Source: MGML01 sp034416335 (lineage in GTDB: Bacteria; Chloroflexota; Dehalococcoidia; Dehalococcoidales; UBA2162). From it: DNA of 64,000 nt. This document shows positions 1-8,357 of this stretch, piece after piece. The translations under genes were made by a program, and so were the position numbers. The stretch's first letter is position 1, and every line of letters starts with the position of its first letter. Location: NCBI GenBank assembly GCA_034416335.1, contig DAOULV010000024.1, positions 1 to 64,000 on the forward strand. The letters run 5' to 3'. The notes under the pieces are model-generated. The model saw only the letters and a list, made by a program, of their open reading frames with translations. It searched no databases and was not told where the DNA came from.

Positions 1-40
1 TCGCTACATTGGGTACATCTTCCGTAAAAATAACCTTCAT
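1..40 (-). CDS. rplI: Ribosomal protein bL9, N-terminal fragment cut by window edge
   Basis: Only the first 13 codons are inside the window. Read on the minus strand from the ATG at 40-38 they give MKVIFTEDVPNVA, the typical opening of bL9, which binds 23S rRNA domain V in the large subunit. A GAGGA Shine-Dalgarno lies 5 bases upstream of this ATG, and a good promoter sits at 61-89. An upstream ATG at 59 opens another frame but lies before the expected transcription start. The identification rests on a very short peptide, so it is likely but not certain. Confidence 0.7.
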   Translation of the reverse strand, partial: MKVIFTEDVPNVA

Positions 41-60
41 AATCGTCCTCTTCAGCCATA

Positions 61-89
61 ATTATACTGTAATAGAGTATATTTGTAAA
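61..89 (-). promoter_or_regulatory. Sigma70-type promoter for rplI
   Basis: On the minus strand TTTACA (89-84) and a perfect TATAAT (66-61) are separated by 17 bases. The predicted start near position 54 leaves a short leader before the rplI ATG at 40. Confidence 0.65.
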
Positions 90-172
90 AAATATTTCAA
101 GGCTGGTCGCAGTGACTTATTAAAAAAATAGTGGTACCGGAATCATTAAAATATTGCCCTTATTGTACCATT

Positions 173-407
173 CGGTTTTGGTTGTGATTAAAAGTTCACC
201 CCCTTTATCCCCCTCAAACAGTTGCCGTATTCAGCAGAAATATTTCGATTGTTTGAGGGGGAAAGAGTTTGAGAGAGGGGCTTCACCCCTCTCTCTTATT
301 TACTCCCCCTTTCTGACCATGAAAATCTTCCGGTCATCGTCGATGGCTCTGGTCGGAAAGGGGGCAGGGGGTAAGGTATACATAAACAACCAGTTACAAA
401 CAGAACC
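173..407. repeat. MITE-like repeat, copy 1 (non-autonomous element)
   Basis: About 235 bp that recur with high identity at 27576-27810. The repeat contains two nested hairpins: TCCCCCTCAAAC paired with GTTTGAGGGGGA, and GAGAGAGGGG paired with CCCCTCTCTC. Its ends form an imperfect inverted repeat (CGGTTTTGGTTGTGA at the left against GGTTCTGTTTGTAA read from the right). It has no coding capacity; a 95-codon ORF across it is not gene-like. Its right end is interrupted by the IS element that starts at 415. No clear target duplication of the MITE itself was found. Confidence 0.7.
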
Positions 408-446
408 ACACTTAGGTTCTGTTGCGTATTGGTGTAAGTAAGCATT

Positions 447-1388
447 TCACTTGATTCCTCCTACCTTTTTTACCAGTTCAGTCCAGTTCTTAGCCGGTGA
501 CTCGATACCGGCTATTTCAGCCGGAGTCTTATCATCAAGCGTCATATGAGGACGGAAGAAGTTGTAGTTTATCAAGAAGCCGGAAAGGACTAACTCGGCA
601 GTGTCCAGCGTCTTAAAACCCCTGAGTACCTTTGTCCTTTCTTTCAAGGTGCTGTGAAACCTCTCGATAAGGTTAGTGTTGATTTCGGCAGTCAGCCCTT
701 TAGTCTGGATGTGTTTAGACCATGCGCCGAATACACGCTCTATTCCGTCAGGATATGCAGGCAGGTTATCCGATAATATCCACTTCGGAGTTTTACCCGC
801 TCTATCCCAGGCTCTTTGCATTACTACCATTACATCATCTATCATTCTGGATTTTGATAGGTGCGAGGATAAAAGGAATCTCGTGTCCTCGTCTATCATG
901 TCCCAGAACCACCACTTTGAACCGCCGACCTTTATCACCGTCTCGTCTACTACCCAGACATCCCCGACATCGGGCTGTAAGGGTTCGAGTAGCTTTATGG
1001 CTTCATTGGTATAGTGAATCACCCACCTGTAGACCGTAGACCTGTTTACAGGATTATTGTATGTTTCATTAAGGTGACGGGCTATATCGGCTACCGATAA
1101 TCCGTCATAGTACATATTCAGGGATGCGCTGATTTGGTCTGCCGGAGAACGCATCTTGAAAGGTGCGCCTTTAGTCGTAAACTTCCGGTTACACTTCATA
1201 CAGATGTATTCCTGAGTGCCGTCCGGTCTTAGCCCGTACTTCATAATGTCGGCAGAACCGCACCACTTACAGGTTATCGGGATAGGCGTAGAAAAGTGAC
1301 GCTCTTCGAGGATAGCCATATCCCTCTTATCGGGAATCAAGTCTATTATCTCTTTTACCCTTTCGGGCGTGAATTCGTGATGTGCCAT
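447..1388 (-). CDS. IS6-like (IS240-type) DDE transposase
   Basis: The 313-aa protein catalyses DNA cleavage and strand transfer of the surrounding IS. It has an N-terminal zinc ribbon (C40, C43, C63, C66), a helix-turn-helix region around 95-125 (SVADIARHL), and an RNase-H-like DDE core with D148 (VVDET), D207 (LSDNLPAY) and E242 (NLIERFH). The 34 residues between the second Asp and the Glu are typical. Its ATG lies two bases after the stop of the upstream gene, and its GGAGG ribosome site is inside that gene's last codons, so the two are translationally coupled. It appears full length and intact. The assignment to IS6 rests on the DDE_Tnp_IS240-like motif pattern and the 8-bp duplication. 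Confidence 0.88.
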   Translation of the reverse strand: MAHHEFTPERVKEIIDLIPDKRDMAILEERHFSTPIPITCKWCGSADIMKYGLRPDGTQEYICMKCNRKFTTKGAPFKMRSPADQISASLNMYYDGLSVADIARHLNETYNNPVNRSTVYRWVIHYTNEAIKLLEPLQPDVGDVWVVDETVIKVGGSKWWFWDMIDEDTRFLLSSHLSKSRMIDDVMVVMQRAWDRAGKTPKWILSDNLPAYPDGIERVFGAWSKHIQTKGLTAEINTNLIERFHSTLKERTKVLRGFKTLDTAELVLSGFLINYNFFRPHMTLDDKTPAEIAGIESPAKNWTELVKKVGGIK

Positions 1389-1390
1389 TA

Positions 1391-2083
1391 TCAGCCTCCA
1401 TAAACGATAGAAAATAGGTCAGAATAATAATCCGAGTTTCCGGCTAAAGCATAGATTCTAGCCTCTTTTGTATCAATAGCAAGTTCCTTCGGGACAATGA
1501 ATAACATCTTATAGCTACTTGTTTCCTTAATTACCTTTTCTGGCAATTTCTCAGTGTAGAATTTCTTGCCCCAAAGTTCTAGAGCTAATGTATCTAAGGT
1601 CATTGGCTTTGCAGGTGAGAGTACAATATCGATTTTCAGTAATTTATTACCCTCGGTTAAGTCACTCTTTACATCATGTCTGCCAAAGGCTTTATCGTAG
1701 TAACCAAAGGTTTCAATGCTATCGAGTTTTGCGCCTATCCTTAAGTCACTTTTAAATTTGATTTCTTCAGCTATTCGCTTTTCTAAATCTGCAATTCGAT
1801 TCTCCTTCTCAATTAGTTTTTTTCTAACTTCATCCCTTTTTTTTCTTACTTGATGGAATGCTAGGAAACTTGTAATTAGAAAGAGAAATGCACCGGCAGT
1901 TAGTAATACAATATTCCATACGGGTAGAGGTGGCTGAACGTCTCTTGTCCAAATTATATAAGTAACAATACCAACTGCTAGCGGTAAAAAGGATAGAGAG
2001 ACATTTAACATACTCCACCACCTCTGTGCCACCTTTGGCGACCACTCTTGAAATGACTGCCTAAATTCAGAAAAGCTATCCAT
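1391..2083 (-). CDS. IS passenger: two-helix membrane protein with coiled coil, unknown function
   Basis: The 230-aa protein is not recognised. It has two predicted membrane helices (about 28-46 and 56-76), then a charged heptad-rich segment (about 78-108) likely to form a coiled coil, and a C-terminal soluble domain of mixed strands ending in VYGG. A strong GGGGGAG ribosome site precedes the ATG. It lies inside the inverted repeats of the IS, is AT-rich compared with the host genes, and overlaps the transposase's ribosome site, so it belongs to the element rather than the host. IS6 elements normally carry only a transposase. A role in transposition control, membrane tethering or host interference is speculation. 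Confidence 0.75.
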   Translation of the reverse strand: MDSFSEFRQSFQEWSPKVAQRWWSMLNVSLSFLPLAVGIVTYIIWTRDVQPPLPVWNIVLLTAGAFLFLITSFLAFHQVRKKRDEVRKKLIEKENRIADLEKRIAEEIKFKSDLRIGAKLDSIETFGYYDKAFGRHDVKSDLTEGNKLLKIDIVLSPAKPMTLDTLALELWGKKFYTEKLPEKVIKETSSYKMLFIVPKELAIDTKEARIYALAGNSDYYSDLFSIVYGG

Positions 2084-2192
2084 CTTACTCCCCCTTTCCT
2101 GAGGCAGGTCTTATTTAACATATCCCACCTCTTTCGTAAGGAGTATAAAATAACTTACACGGTAACGCAACAGAACCCACACTTATTTAGTG

Positions 2193-2222
2193 TTGACAAG
2201 CTATTTAGCAATGCGTTATACT
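2193..2222 (+). promoter_or_regulatory. Sigma70-type promoter for the fdh operon
   Basis: TTGACA (2193-2198), an 18-base spacer and TATACT (2217-2222). The -35 box lies only 8 bases beyond the IS target duplication, so the IS/MITE insertion sits directly upstream. Transcription would start near 2229, about 300 bases before fdhA. Confidence 0.75.
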
Positions 2223-2241
2223 AACAAACTGGAAATGAAAA

Positions 2242-2294
2242 AGTCTTGTTTCGTCATTACAGTAAAGTATTGAGGGGGACAAGACTCTTTTTTT
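2242..2294 (+). terminator. Terminator-like hairpin 1 in fdh leader
   Basis: AGTCTTGT (2242-2249) pairs with ACAAGACT (2279-2286), followed by a run of seven T (2288-2294). The loop is long (29 nt), so this is a weaker terminator than the one at 2408. Confidence 0.45.
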
Positions 2295-2407
2295 GTGTAA
2301 ATGAAACACCTGGAAGGTAGAAAAAAGGGATTTAGACAATAATAAACTGAATATTTGAGTGGTTAGTATGGAGCTTACCCGGAGAATCGTTAATACATGT
2401 GAAAGCA

Positions 2408-2463
2408 GAAGTCTTTTCGCATCATAGACGCAGGTGTTCTGATGCGAAGAAGGCTTCTTTTTT
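2408..2463 (+). terminator. Strong intrinsic terminator just before fdhA
   Basis: A long stem: GAAGTCTT plus TTCGCATCA (2408-2424) pairs with TGATGCGAA plus AAGGCTTC (2440-2457), with one G-T pair and a small bulge, followed by six T. It lies between the fdh promoter and the fdhA start, so it must be regulated or leaky for the operon to be expressed. Confidence 0.75.
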
Positions 2464-2533
2464 ATATATCCCAATCCAAGGTTGAGACGCGATTGGATAC
2501 TTTAGCGACATGAATTTTATAGGAGGAGGTCGT

Positions 2534-5500
2534 ATGGAGCTAAACCGGAGAGATTTTCTTAAATTTGGTGGTGCGGGGATGGGAGCCCTCGTTCTGCTAA
2601 AGGGGGCTGGTTCCTTAAAGAACAGCGGTAATGCTATGGAAACCGTTCCTTTGAGGAAAAGAATCGGCGAGACAACAACAATCTGCCCTTATGACGGTTC
2701 AGGGTGCGGATTTATCATCGCTGCGGACGCCGATAAAGTTATCAATATTGAGGGAGACCCCGAACATCCCATTAATCGTGGCGGCGGATGTGCCAAAGGA
2801 GCCGCCATGGTCCAGCTCAGGACAGTTGACGGCAAAGATAATCCACGCCGTATAACGAATGTCATGTACCGGAAACCCGGAGGGACTGAGTGGGAAACCA
2901 AGGACTGGGACTGGGCAATTAACAAGATTGCCGCAAACATCAAAGCAACCCGTGACGCAAACTGGACCAGTACCGACGAAATGGGCTACACCGTGAACCG
3001 TACTGATGCCATAGCTTCAGTTGGTGGTTCAGCCCTGGACAACGAGGAGTGTTACCTGCTGGTAAAAATGCTCCGCGCCCTGGGTATGGTTTACATCGAA
3101 CACCATGCCCGCATATGACACTCCGCTACAGTTGCGGCTCTGGCAGAGTCGTTCGGTAGAGGAGCAATGACGAATCACTGGAATGACATAGCAAACAGTG
3201 ATTGCATTATGGCTATCGGTTCAAACGCAGCCGAGAACCATCCTGCTTCGTTCGGTCACATAACGGATGCCAAGGAGAAAGGTGCCAAGCTCATCAGTGT
3301 CGATCCAAGGTTCACGCGTACATCTTCAAAAGCTGATATTTATGCTCCGATGAGGTCAGGTACCGATATAGCTTTTATAGGCGGCATGATTAACTACGTG
3401 CTGAACGATATGGAGAAAAACCCGTCCAATTACAACATGGTATATGTGAAGGAGTATACCAACGCTTCGTTCCTGATTAATCCCGATTTCAAAGGTGCCG
3501 CAGAACTCGACGGACTGTTCTCCGGATACAACGAAGCGACCCGGAGTTACGACAAGTCCTCGTGGGGATACCAGAAAGACGCGAATGGTATCCCGATGAA
3601 AGACAAAACACTGCAGGACCCAAACTGCGTATTCCAGCACCTGAAGAAGCATTATGCCAGGTATACTCCCGCTAAAGTTAACGAGGTATGCGGTACTCCC
3701 CAGGACGTATTCCTCGATATCTGCAGTACCTATTCCGCTACAGGGCAAGCCGGTAAGTCGGGAACCATAATGTATGCAATGGGAACAACCCAGCATACCT
3801 ACGGGACCCAGAATGTCCGGAGTTACGCCGTCCTTCAACTCCTTCTTGCCAACATCGGCGTTGCCGGTGGTGGAATCAACGCTCTCAGGGGCGAAGCCAA
3901 TGTACAGGGTTCCACGGACCACTGCCTGCTGGCACATATTCTTCCGGGTTACCTTGGACAACCTGTAAACAAGGATGAAAACATTGAGAAATACCTGGCA
4001 AGGGTCACTCCGACAACCAACGATCCCAAGAGTGCCAACTGGTGGCAGAACTATCCTAAATACATAGTATCGCTGCTCAAGGCCTGGTATGGCGATGCCG
4101 CCCAGTCTGAGAATGATTTTGCTTTCTCGTATCTGCCGAAAACAACCAAACCTTACAATGATTATTCATGGATAGGACTGTTTGAAGCTATGTACGCCGG
4201 GATAATCAAGGGACTTATGGTCTGGGGGCAGAATCCTGCGGTATGCGGACCTAACGCCAACATGGAACGAAAAGCGATGGATAAGCTCGACTGGATGGTA
4301 GCCGTCGACCTCTGGGAAACGGAAACCGCCAGTTTCTGGTACCGCCCGGGTGTAAACCCTGAAGATATCAAAACCGAAGTATTCCTCCTGCCGGCTGCGG
4401 TTTCCTTCGAGAAAGAAGGAAGCGTTACGAACAGCGGACGCTGGATGCAGTGGCGCTACAAAGCCCTGAATCCTCCGGGAGAAGCCCAGGAAGACCTCTG
4501 GATAATAAATAAACTCACCATGAAGCTAATGGACCTCTACAAAGCAGAGGGAGGGCCTCTCGCAGGAGCGATTACCGACCTTGACTGGAACTACGGCGAC
4601 CACGCCAGCGCGAGAGACGTAGCCAAGGAAATTAACGGCTATGACCTCACCACCGGCAAGCTGATGAACAGTTTCGGCGCTCTTAAAGCAGACGGAACAA
4701 CGAGTTCCGGGAACTGGCTGTATTGCAACAGTGTTGTCGAACCGGATATGGAACCAAGTGCACCCATACCGGGTAACAGGTCGACTCTTCGTGATACCGA
4801 CCCCGGAATGTATAACATCGGTTTGTACCCCAAGTGGGGATGGTGCTGGCCGGTAAACCGCCGTATCATTTATAACAGGGCGTCCGTTGACCTGAACGGT
4901 GAACCCTGGGACAAAGAGCAGCCTGTCATCTGGTGGAAAGATGGTAAATGGACCGGCGATGTACCTGATGGAGGCTGGCCTCCGATGGCAGTCGATCCTG
5001 CCGCCACTAAATACCCGTTTATCATGAAGGATGAAGGCCATGCTCATATATTCGGCGGCGGACGTGTCGACGGACCTTTCCCCGAGCACTACGAGCCATG
5101 GGAAAGCCCGGTGGACAATGCATTGTCTGGTACGCAGAACAATCCCGCTTTCAAGATATGGGATTCCGATATGGACTATAAAGGTTCGGCAGACAAATAC
5201 CCCATCGTTTGCAGCACTTACAGGGTTGTAGAGCACTGGCAGGCCGGTCAGTTGACGAGAAACCTGCCGTGGCTGGTCGAGTTGCAGCCCGAAATGTTTA
5301 TCGAGATAAGTAAAGAACTGGCTGAAGAAAAGGGGATCGAAAACGGCGGGAAAGCCGTTGTTGAAACAGCCAGGGGCAAGGTTGAGGCAGTTGCCTTAGT
5401 AACCACACGCTTTAAACCATTCCAGATGAACGGCAAAACGGTTCATCAAATCGGTATGCCCTGGCACTGGGGTTACCGGGGACTGTCCACAGGTGACAGT

Positions 5501-5587
5501 GCGAACATGCTGACCCCGCACGTAGGAGACGCCAATACGATGATTCCGGAATATAAGGCTTTCCTGTGCAACGTGAAGAAAGCGTGA
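2534..5587 (+). CDS. fdhA: Formate dehydrogenase catalytic subunit, selenocysteine-containing, Tat-exported
   Basis: The molybdopterin/tungstopterin oxidoreductase (1017 aa) oxidises formate on the outer face of the membrane. The start at 2534 follows a GGAGGAGG site at 7 bases and gives a twin-arginine signal (RRDFLKFGG, residues 5-13). The in-frame TGA at 3116-3118 is codon 195 in the context HHARI-Sec-HSATVA, the active-site Sec-His pair of FdnG/FdhF-type enzymes; the frame continues with full homology to 5587 (domains II-IV, with the C-terminal cap about 910-1010). A SECIS-like hairpin follows the TGA. The N-terminal [4Fe-4S] motif reads C51-x2-D54-x3-C58 with C86: Asp replaces the usual second Cys. 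fdhB, an NrfD-type gene and fdhE follow. In known Dehalococcoides the related OmeA lacks Sec; here Sec suggests genuine formate oxidation. Confidence 0.9.
3119..3151 (+). promoter_or_regulatory. Bacterial SECIS-like element of fdhA
   Basis: Immediately after the TGA at 3116-3118, CGGCTCT (3135-3141) pairs with AGAGTCG (3145-3151; one G-T pair) around a GGC loop. The loop begins 24 bases after the TGA and has G in its first positions, as in bacterial SECIS hairpins bound by SelB. Confidence 0.7.
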
Positions 5588-5623
5588 TGGTCGATACAAT
5601 AAATAACACTGAGGAGTTTGACA

Positions 5624-6385
5624 ATGCCTAAAGCAAGGTTGATAGATGTTTCGAAATGCACAGCTTGCCGCGGTTGCCAGGTTGCATGCAAACAATGGAA
5701 TGGTCTTCCGGCCGAACATACGACCAACCGGGGCACATACGAAAATCCACCCGAGTTGTCCGGCACAACCTGGATAAAGGTGGAATTCAGAGAAAAACCC
5801 GGTGAATGGCTGTTCAGAGCACATACCTGCATGCACTGTACCGATGCCAGCTGCGAGAAAGTATGCCCTACCGGGGCAATATCCCACAACGGGGAAGTAG
5901 TAATCATCGACCAGGACTGGTGTATAGGCTGCGGCTATTGCGTCCAGGCCTGCCCGTTCGGTGTACCTCATAAAGATGAAGAAGGTACGGGTACCGCCCG
6001 TAAATGCAGGTTATGCATCGACCGCATCACTAACGGTCTGGAACCGGCGTGCGCCAAGACCTGTCCTACCAATACGATACAGTTTGGTGAACGCGATGAA
6101 CTGCTCGCTATGGCCAAACAGAGAGTACAGAAACTCAAGACAATGGGTTTCTCAAACGCAAATCTATACGGTGAGAGCGAAATGGGAGGACTCCATACCC
6201 TCTATGTTCTTACCGAAGCTCCATCCGATATGGGTCTACCCGAAGACCCGGTACTGGCTACACACACTACCTGGGCCCAATGGGTCAGTGGTGCCGTAGC
6301 AGCAGGTGTAATTGCAGCAGTACCCTTGTGGTTACTCTTCAAACGTAAAGAGCGTATTAATTCAGGCGTAGAAGGAGGTGCATAA
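5624..6385 (+). CDS. fdhB: Formate dehydrogenase iron-sulfur subunit (four-cluster ferredoxin type)
   Basis: The 253-aa electron-transfer subunit resembles FdnH/HybA proteins. It has four Cys groups for [4Fe-4S] clusters: CTACRGCQVAC near the N-terminus, CMHCTDASCEKVCP, CIGCGYCVQACP and CRLCIDR...CAKTCP. A single C-terminal membrane helix (about 222-240, VAAGVIAAVPLWLLF) followed by basic residues would anchor it to the outer side of the membrane. The ATG at 5624 is preferred over the TTG at 5618 because GAGGAG lies 7 bases upstream. It is 36 bases after fdhA and 2 bases before the NrfD-type gene. It should carry electrons from FdhA to the membrane subunit. Confidence 0.92.
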   Translation: MPKARLIDVSKCTACRGCQVACKQWNGLPAEHTTNRGTYENPPELSGTTWIKVEFREKPGEWLFRAHTCMHCTDASCEKVCPTGAISHNGEVVIIDQDWCIGCGYCVQACPFGVPHKDEEGTGTARKCRLCIDRITNGLEPACAKTCPTNTIQFGERDELLAMAKQRVQKLKTMGFSNANLYGESEMGGLHTLYVLTEAPSDMGLPEDPVLATHTTWAQWVSGAVAAGVIAAVPLWLLFKRKERINSGVEGGA

Positions 6386-6387
6386 TT

Positions 6388-7332
6388 ATGGCTTGGGCTC
6401 CACCAATCTGGATTTACCTTTGGTTAGCCGGTATGGCCGGCGGCGGATATTTCGCTGCTTACCTTATCGAGCGCTATACAAAAGCAACGGACAATAATTT
6501 ACTGCGATTGGCTACGTACCTGGGTGTACCGATGGCAATAATAGGAGTACTGCTCCTGATTGTAGACCTTGGTGCTCCTTTAAGGTTCTGGCACCTGTTC
6601 CTGGAATTCGACCTTACGTCACCGATGTCGGCGGGAACGTGGATACTGCTCCTGTGGGTTATCATTGCGGTAGTAATGATTATGGTCTGGTGGTTAAGCA
6701 ACAAGGCACCCGGCAGATTCGACGGCCTTCTCAAACTGGTTGGATTTCTTAAACCGGTGAACGTCGTTCTCTCCGTACTGCTTATTGCATATACCGGTGT
6801 TCTTCTCTCGGTAAGTAATCAACCGATGTGGTCGAGTACCATACTGCTACCGGCCCTGTTCGTCGCTTCCGCCGTTTCGACCGGCGTAGCCATGCTGATT
6901 ATTGCGGCGATTACATCCAATTCCATCAGCAAGGGCAACCTCGTTGAACTGAGAATGGTTATGGATTTCCTGTACGGCTCTAAGGAATGGACAGTCCCGA
7001 ACAAGATAGTCGAGAAGCTGGCTGAAACGGATGTGGTCGTGATAGTTATCGAATTGGCCACCCTTATCGGTTATGCAATATGGCTTGCCATTTCCTCGAT
7101 GAGCGGTGCCGGTGACGCACTCGGACTGCTCACAACCGGCACACTTGCGGCTCCGTTCTGGGTAGGCGTAGTACTTCTGGCTCTCCTTATCCCTCTGGGG
7201 CTGGAAATTGCCAACTGGGGCAAGGATATAACCACCAGGAGTGTCTCCCGTGCTATAATAGCTTCATCTGTTTGTGTAGTGCTGGGCGGACTGGTACTCA
7301 GAGCCGTAATTACAATCGGCGGACAGATGTAG
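6388..7332 (+). CDS. NrfD/PsrC-type membrane subunit of the formate dehydrogenase complex
   Basis: The 314-aa protein has about eight to nine hydrophobic helices spread over its full length, in the pattern of NrfD/polysulfide-reductase membrane subunits (starts WIYLWLAGMAGGGYFAAYL; conserved Asp in IVDLGAPLRFWHL). These subunits pass electrons from an Fe-S partner to quinones or directly to another complex without haem. It takes the place of the cytochrome b subunit (FdnI) of the E. coli enzyme. No haem-ligand pattern is visible. Dehalococcoides pairs OmeA with a comparable NrfD-like OmeB, which supports the assignment. Confidence 0.88.
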   Translation: MAWAPPIWIYLWLAGMAGGGYFAAYLIERYTKATDNNLLRLATYLGVPMAIIGVLLLIVDLGAPLRFWHLFLEFDLTSPMSAGTWILLLWVIIAVVMIMVWWLSNKAPGRFDGLLKLVGFLKPVNVVLSVLLIAYTGVLLSVSNQPMWSSTILLPALFVASAVSTGVAMLIIAAITSNSISKGNLVELRMVMDFLYGSKEWTVPNKIVEKLAETDVVVIVIELATLIGYAIWLAISSMSGAGDALGLLTTGTLAAPFWVGVVLLALLIPLGLEIANWGKDITTRSVSRAIIASSVCVVLGGLVLRAVITIGGQM

Positions 7333-7353
7333 ATAAGACGAAGGGAGAAACAT

Positions 7354-8193
7354 GTGAAGGAAGGTAGCGGCAACGGGACTCTTAAGAAACTGAAGGAAAA
7401 AGGAAACGAAATGGGTCTACCTTCCAGGTTAATAGAATTTTATCAGGATTTACTGGATTTGCAGGCCAGGGGTGAACAGTTGATAGGCAAAGTTAACCCC
7501 GGCTTGAAGAAAGAAGTTATTAATGAGCGGCTGGTCCGTGGACGGCCGCTCATTAATTATAACGAACTCGACTTCGACTGGAAAACTCTCAACAAACTGT
7601 TCACTCAGGTTAAAGAACTTTTCTCCAGCTACAGCGACCTTTTCGGTAAAATTCCCGAAAGCCTGCAGGGAAAGCAAACAATTCCCAAGAACCTGGTCAA
7701 AGCCTGGTACAAAAAGGCTCCTCCTCCGGCGTCGCTGGCAACGGATAACCCTGACGAACTCCTGCTTATGGAGGCCATCGTCCACGCGACCGTAAAACCG
7801 AACCTCGTACGTTACGCCAATGCACTGTCCGGCTTCATTCAGCAGGATAAGTGGAAGCAGAATATTTGCCCGGTATGCGGCAGTCTGGCAGATATGGCCT
7901 ACCTTGAGGAGAAAGAGGGGGCACGCTGGCTGGTCTGCTCAAGATGCGATACGGAATGGCTTTTCAAGAGACTCGAATGCCCTTACTGTAAAAACAACGA
8001 CCAGTCCAGGTTGGGATATTTCACGGATGACGGCAGCCTGTACCGGCTTTATCTATGCGAAGAATGCCATAAGTATATCAAGGCGATAGACCTCAGAATT
8101 GCCGAAGAAAAAGTATTGTTCCCGGTCGAACGTATCCTTACTCTTGATATTGACCGCCAGGCACAGGCAGAGGGGTACGAACCGGGCAGGTAA
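7354..8193 (+). CDS. fdhE: FdhE, formate dehydrogenase maturation protein
   Basis: The 279-aa cytoplasmic chaperone/quality-control protein binds Tat-exported formate dehydrogenases. The C-terminal half shows the FdhE rubredoxin-like metal sites: CPVCGSLAD, CSRCDTEW, CPYCKNND and CEECHKY. The N-terminal helical half is more variable. The GTG at 7354 is chosen because of the AAGGGAGA site just upstream; an in-frame ATG at 7411 would shorten it by 19 residues and cannot be excluded. It is the last gene of the compact fdh operon, 21 bases after the NrfD-type gene. Confidence 0.88.
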   Translation: MKEGSGNGTLKKLKEKGNEMGLPSRLIEFYQDLLDLQARGEQLIGKVNPGLKKEVINERLVRGRPLINYNELDFDWKTLNKLFTQVKELFSSYSDLFGKIPESLQGKQTIPKNLVKAWYKKAPPPASLATDNPDELLLMEAIVHATVKPNLVRYANALSGFIQQDKWKQNICPVCGSLADMAYLEEKEGARWLVCSRCDTEWLFKRLECPYCKNNDQSRLGYFTDDGSLYRLYLCEECHKYIKAIDLRIAEEKVLFPVERILTLDIDRQAQAEGYEPGR

Positions 8194-8297
8194 CCCGTAA
8201 CCACCGATTCGCTGTTTTATTCCAACTATCACCCGTAACGGGATAATCACGCTTTGAATAATTTGTTTATGTAAAGTCTGGGCTACATATACAGGAA

Positions 8298-8326
8298 TTG
8301 ATAATTGTACCTCAACTACCTATAAT
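8298..8326 (+). promoter_or_regulatory. Sigma70-type promoter for tatAC
   Basis: TTGATA (8298-8303), a 17-base spacer and a perfect TATAAT (8321-8326), 31 bases before the tatA ATG. tatAC can thus be transcribed independently of fdh. Confidence 0.7.
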
Positions 8327-8357
8327 TGAACAGTAACAACTTTCAGGAAACGATAAA

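Larger units (their letters stand above)
415..2177 (-). mobile_element. Complete IS6-family-like insertion sequence with passenger gene
   Basis: The element is bounded by 25-bp terminal inverted repeats (415-439 and 2153-2177) that match at 21 of 25 positions: GGTTCTGTTGCG, then a 5-base centre that mostly differs, then GTGTAAGT. It is flanked by a perfect 8-bp direct duplication, CACACTTA, at 407-414 and 2178-2185; 8 bp is the size known for IS6-family transposition. It carries two minus-strand genes, a membrane protein (1391-2083) followed by the transposase (447-1388). Insertion hit the right end of the MITE-like repeat just upstream of the fdh promoter. Intact ends, exact duplication and an intact transposase suggest recent activity. 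Confidence 0.88.
2229..2463 (+). promoter_or_regulatory. fdh operon 5' leader, candidate attenuator or riboswitch
   Basis: Between the promoter and fdhA there is a non-coding leader of about 300 nt with two terminator-like hairpins, one near its start (2242-2294) and one near its end (2408-2463). The intervening 110 nt have no recognisable coding region and could form a sensing domain. I could not match it to a known class: no TPP, c-di-GMP-I, T-box or cobalamin landmark sequences are visible, and a Moco/Tuco aptamer could not be verified by eye. The placement suggests premature termination controls fdhA expression. Confidence 0.5.

Noticed and set aside
154..441. 95-codon ORF inside the left repeat
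   Set aside because: It runs through a repeat that also lies at 27576; sequence lacks gene-like features.
2229..2463. Assigning the fdh leader to a Moco, Tuco or c-di-GMP riboswitch
   Set aside because: I could not identify the consensus landmarks by eye; naming a class would be guesswork.
2510..3118. fdhA read as two genes (2510-3118 and 3167-5587)
   Set aside because: The TGA occupies the Sec position and the frame continues with conserved sequence, and full Sec machinery is present.
3356..3961. 201-codon minus-strand ORF
   Set aside because: It lies wholly within fdhA in the complementary frame; fdhA is well supported by motif content.
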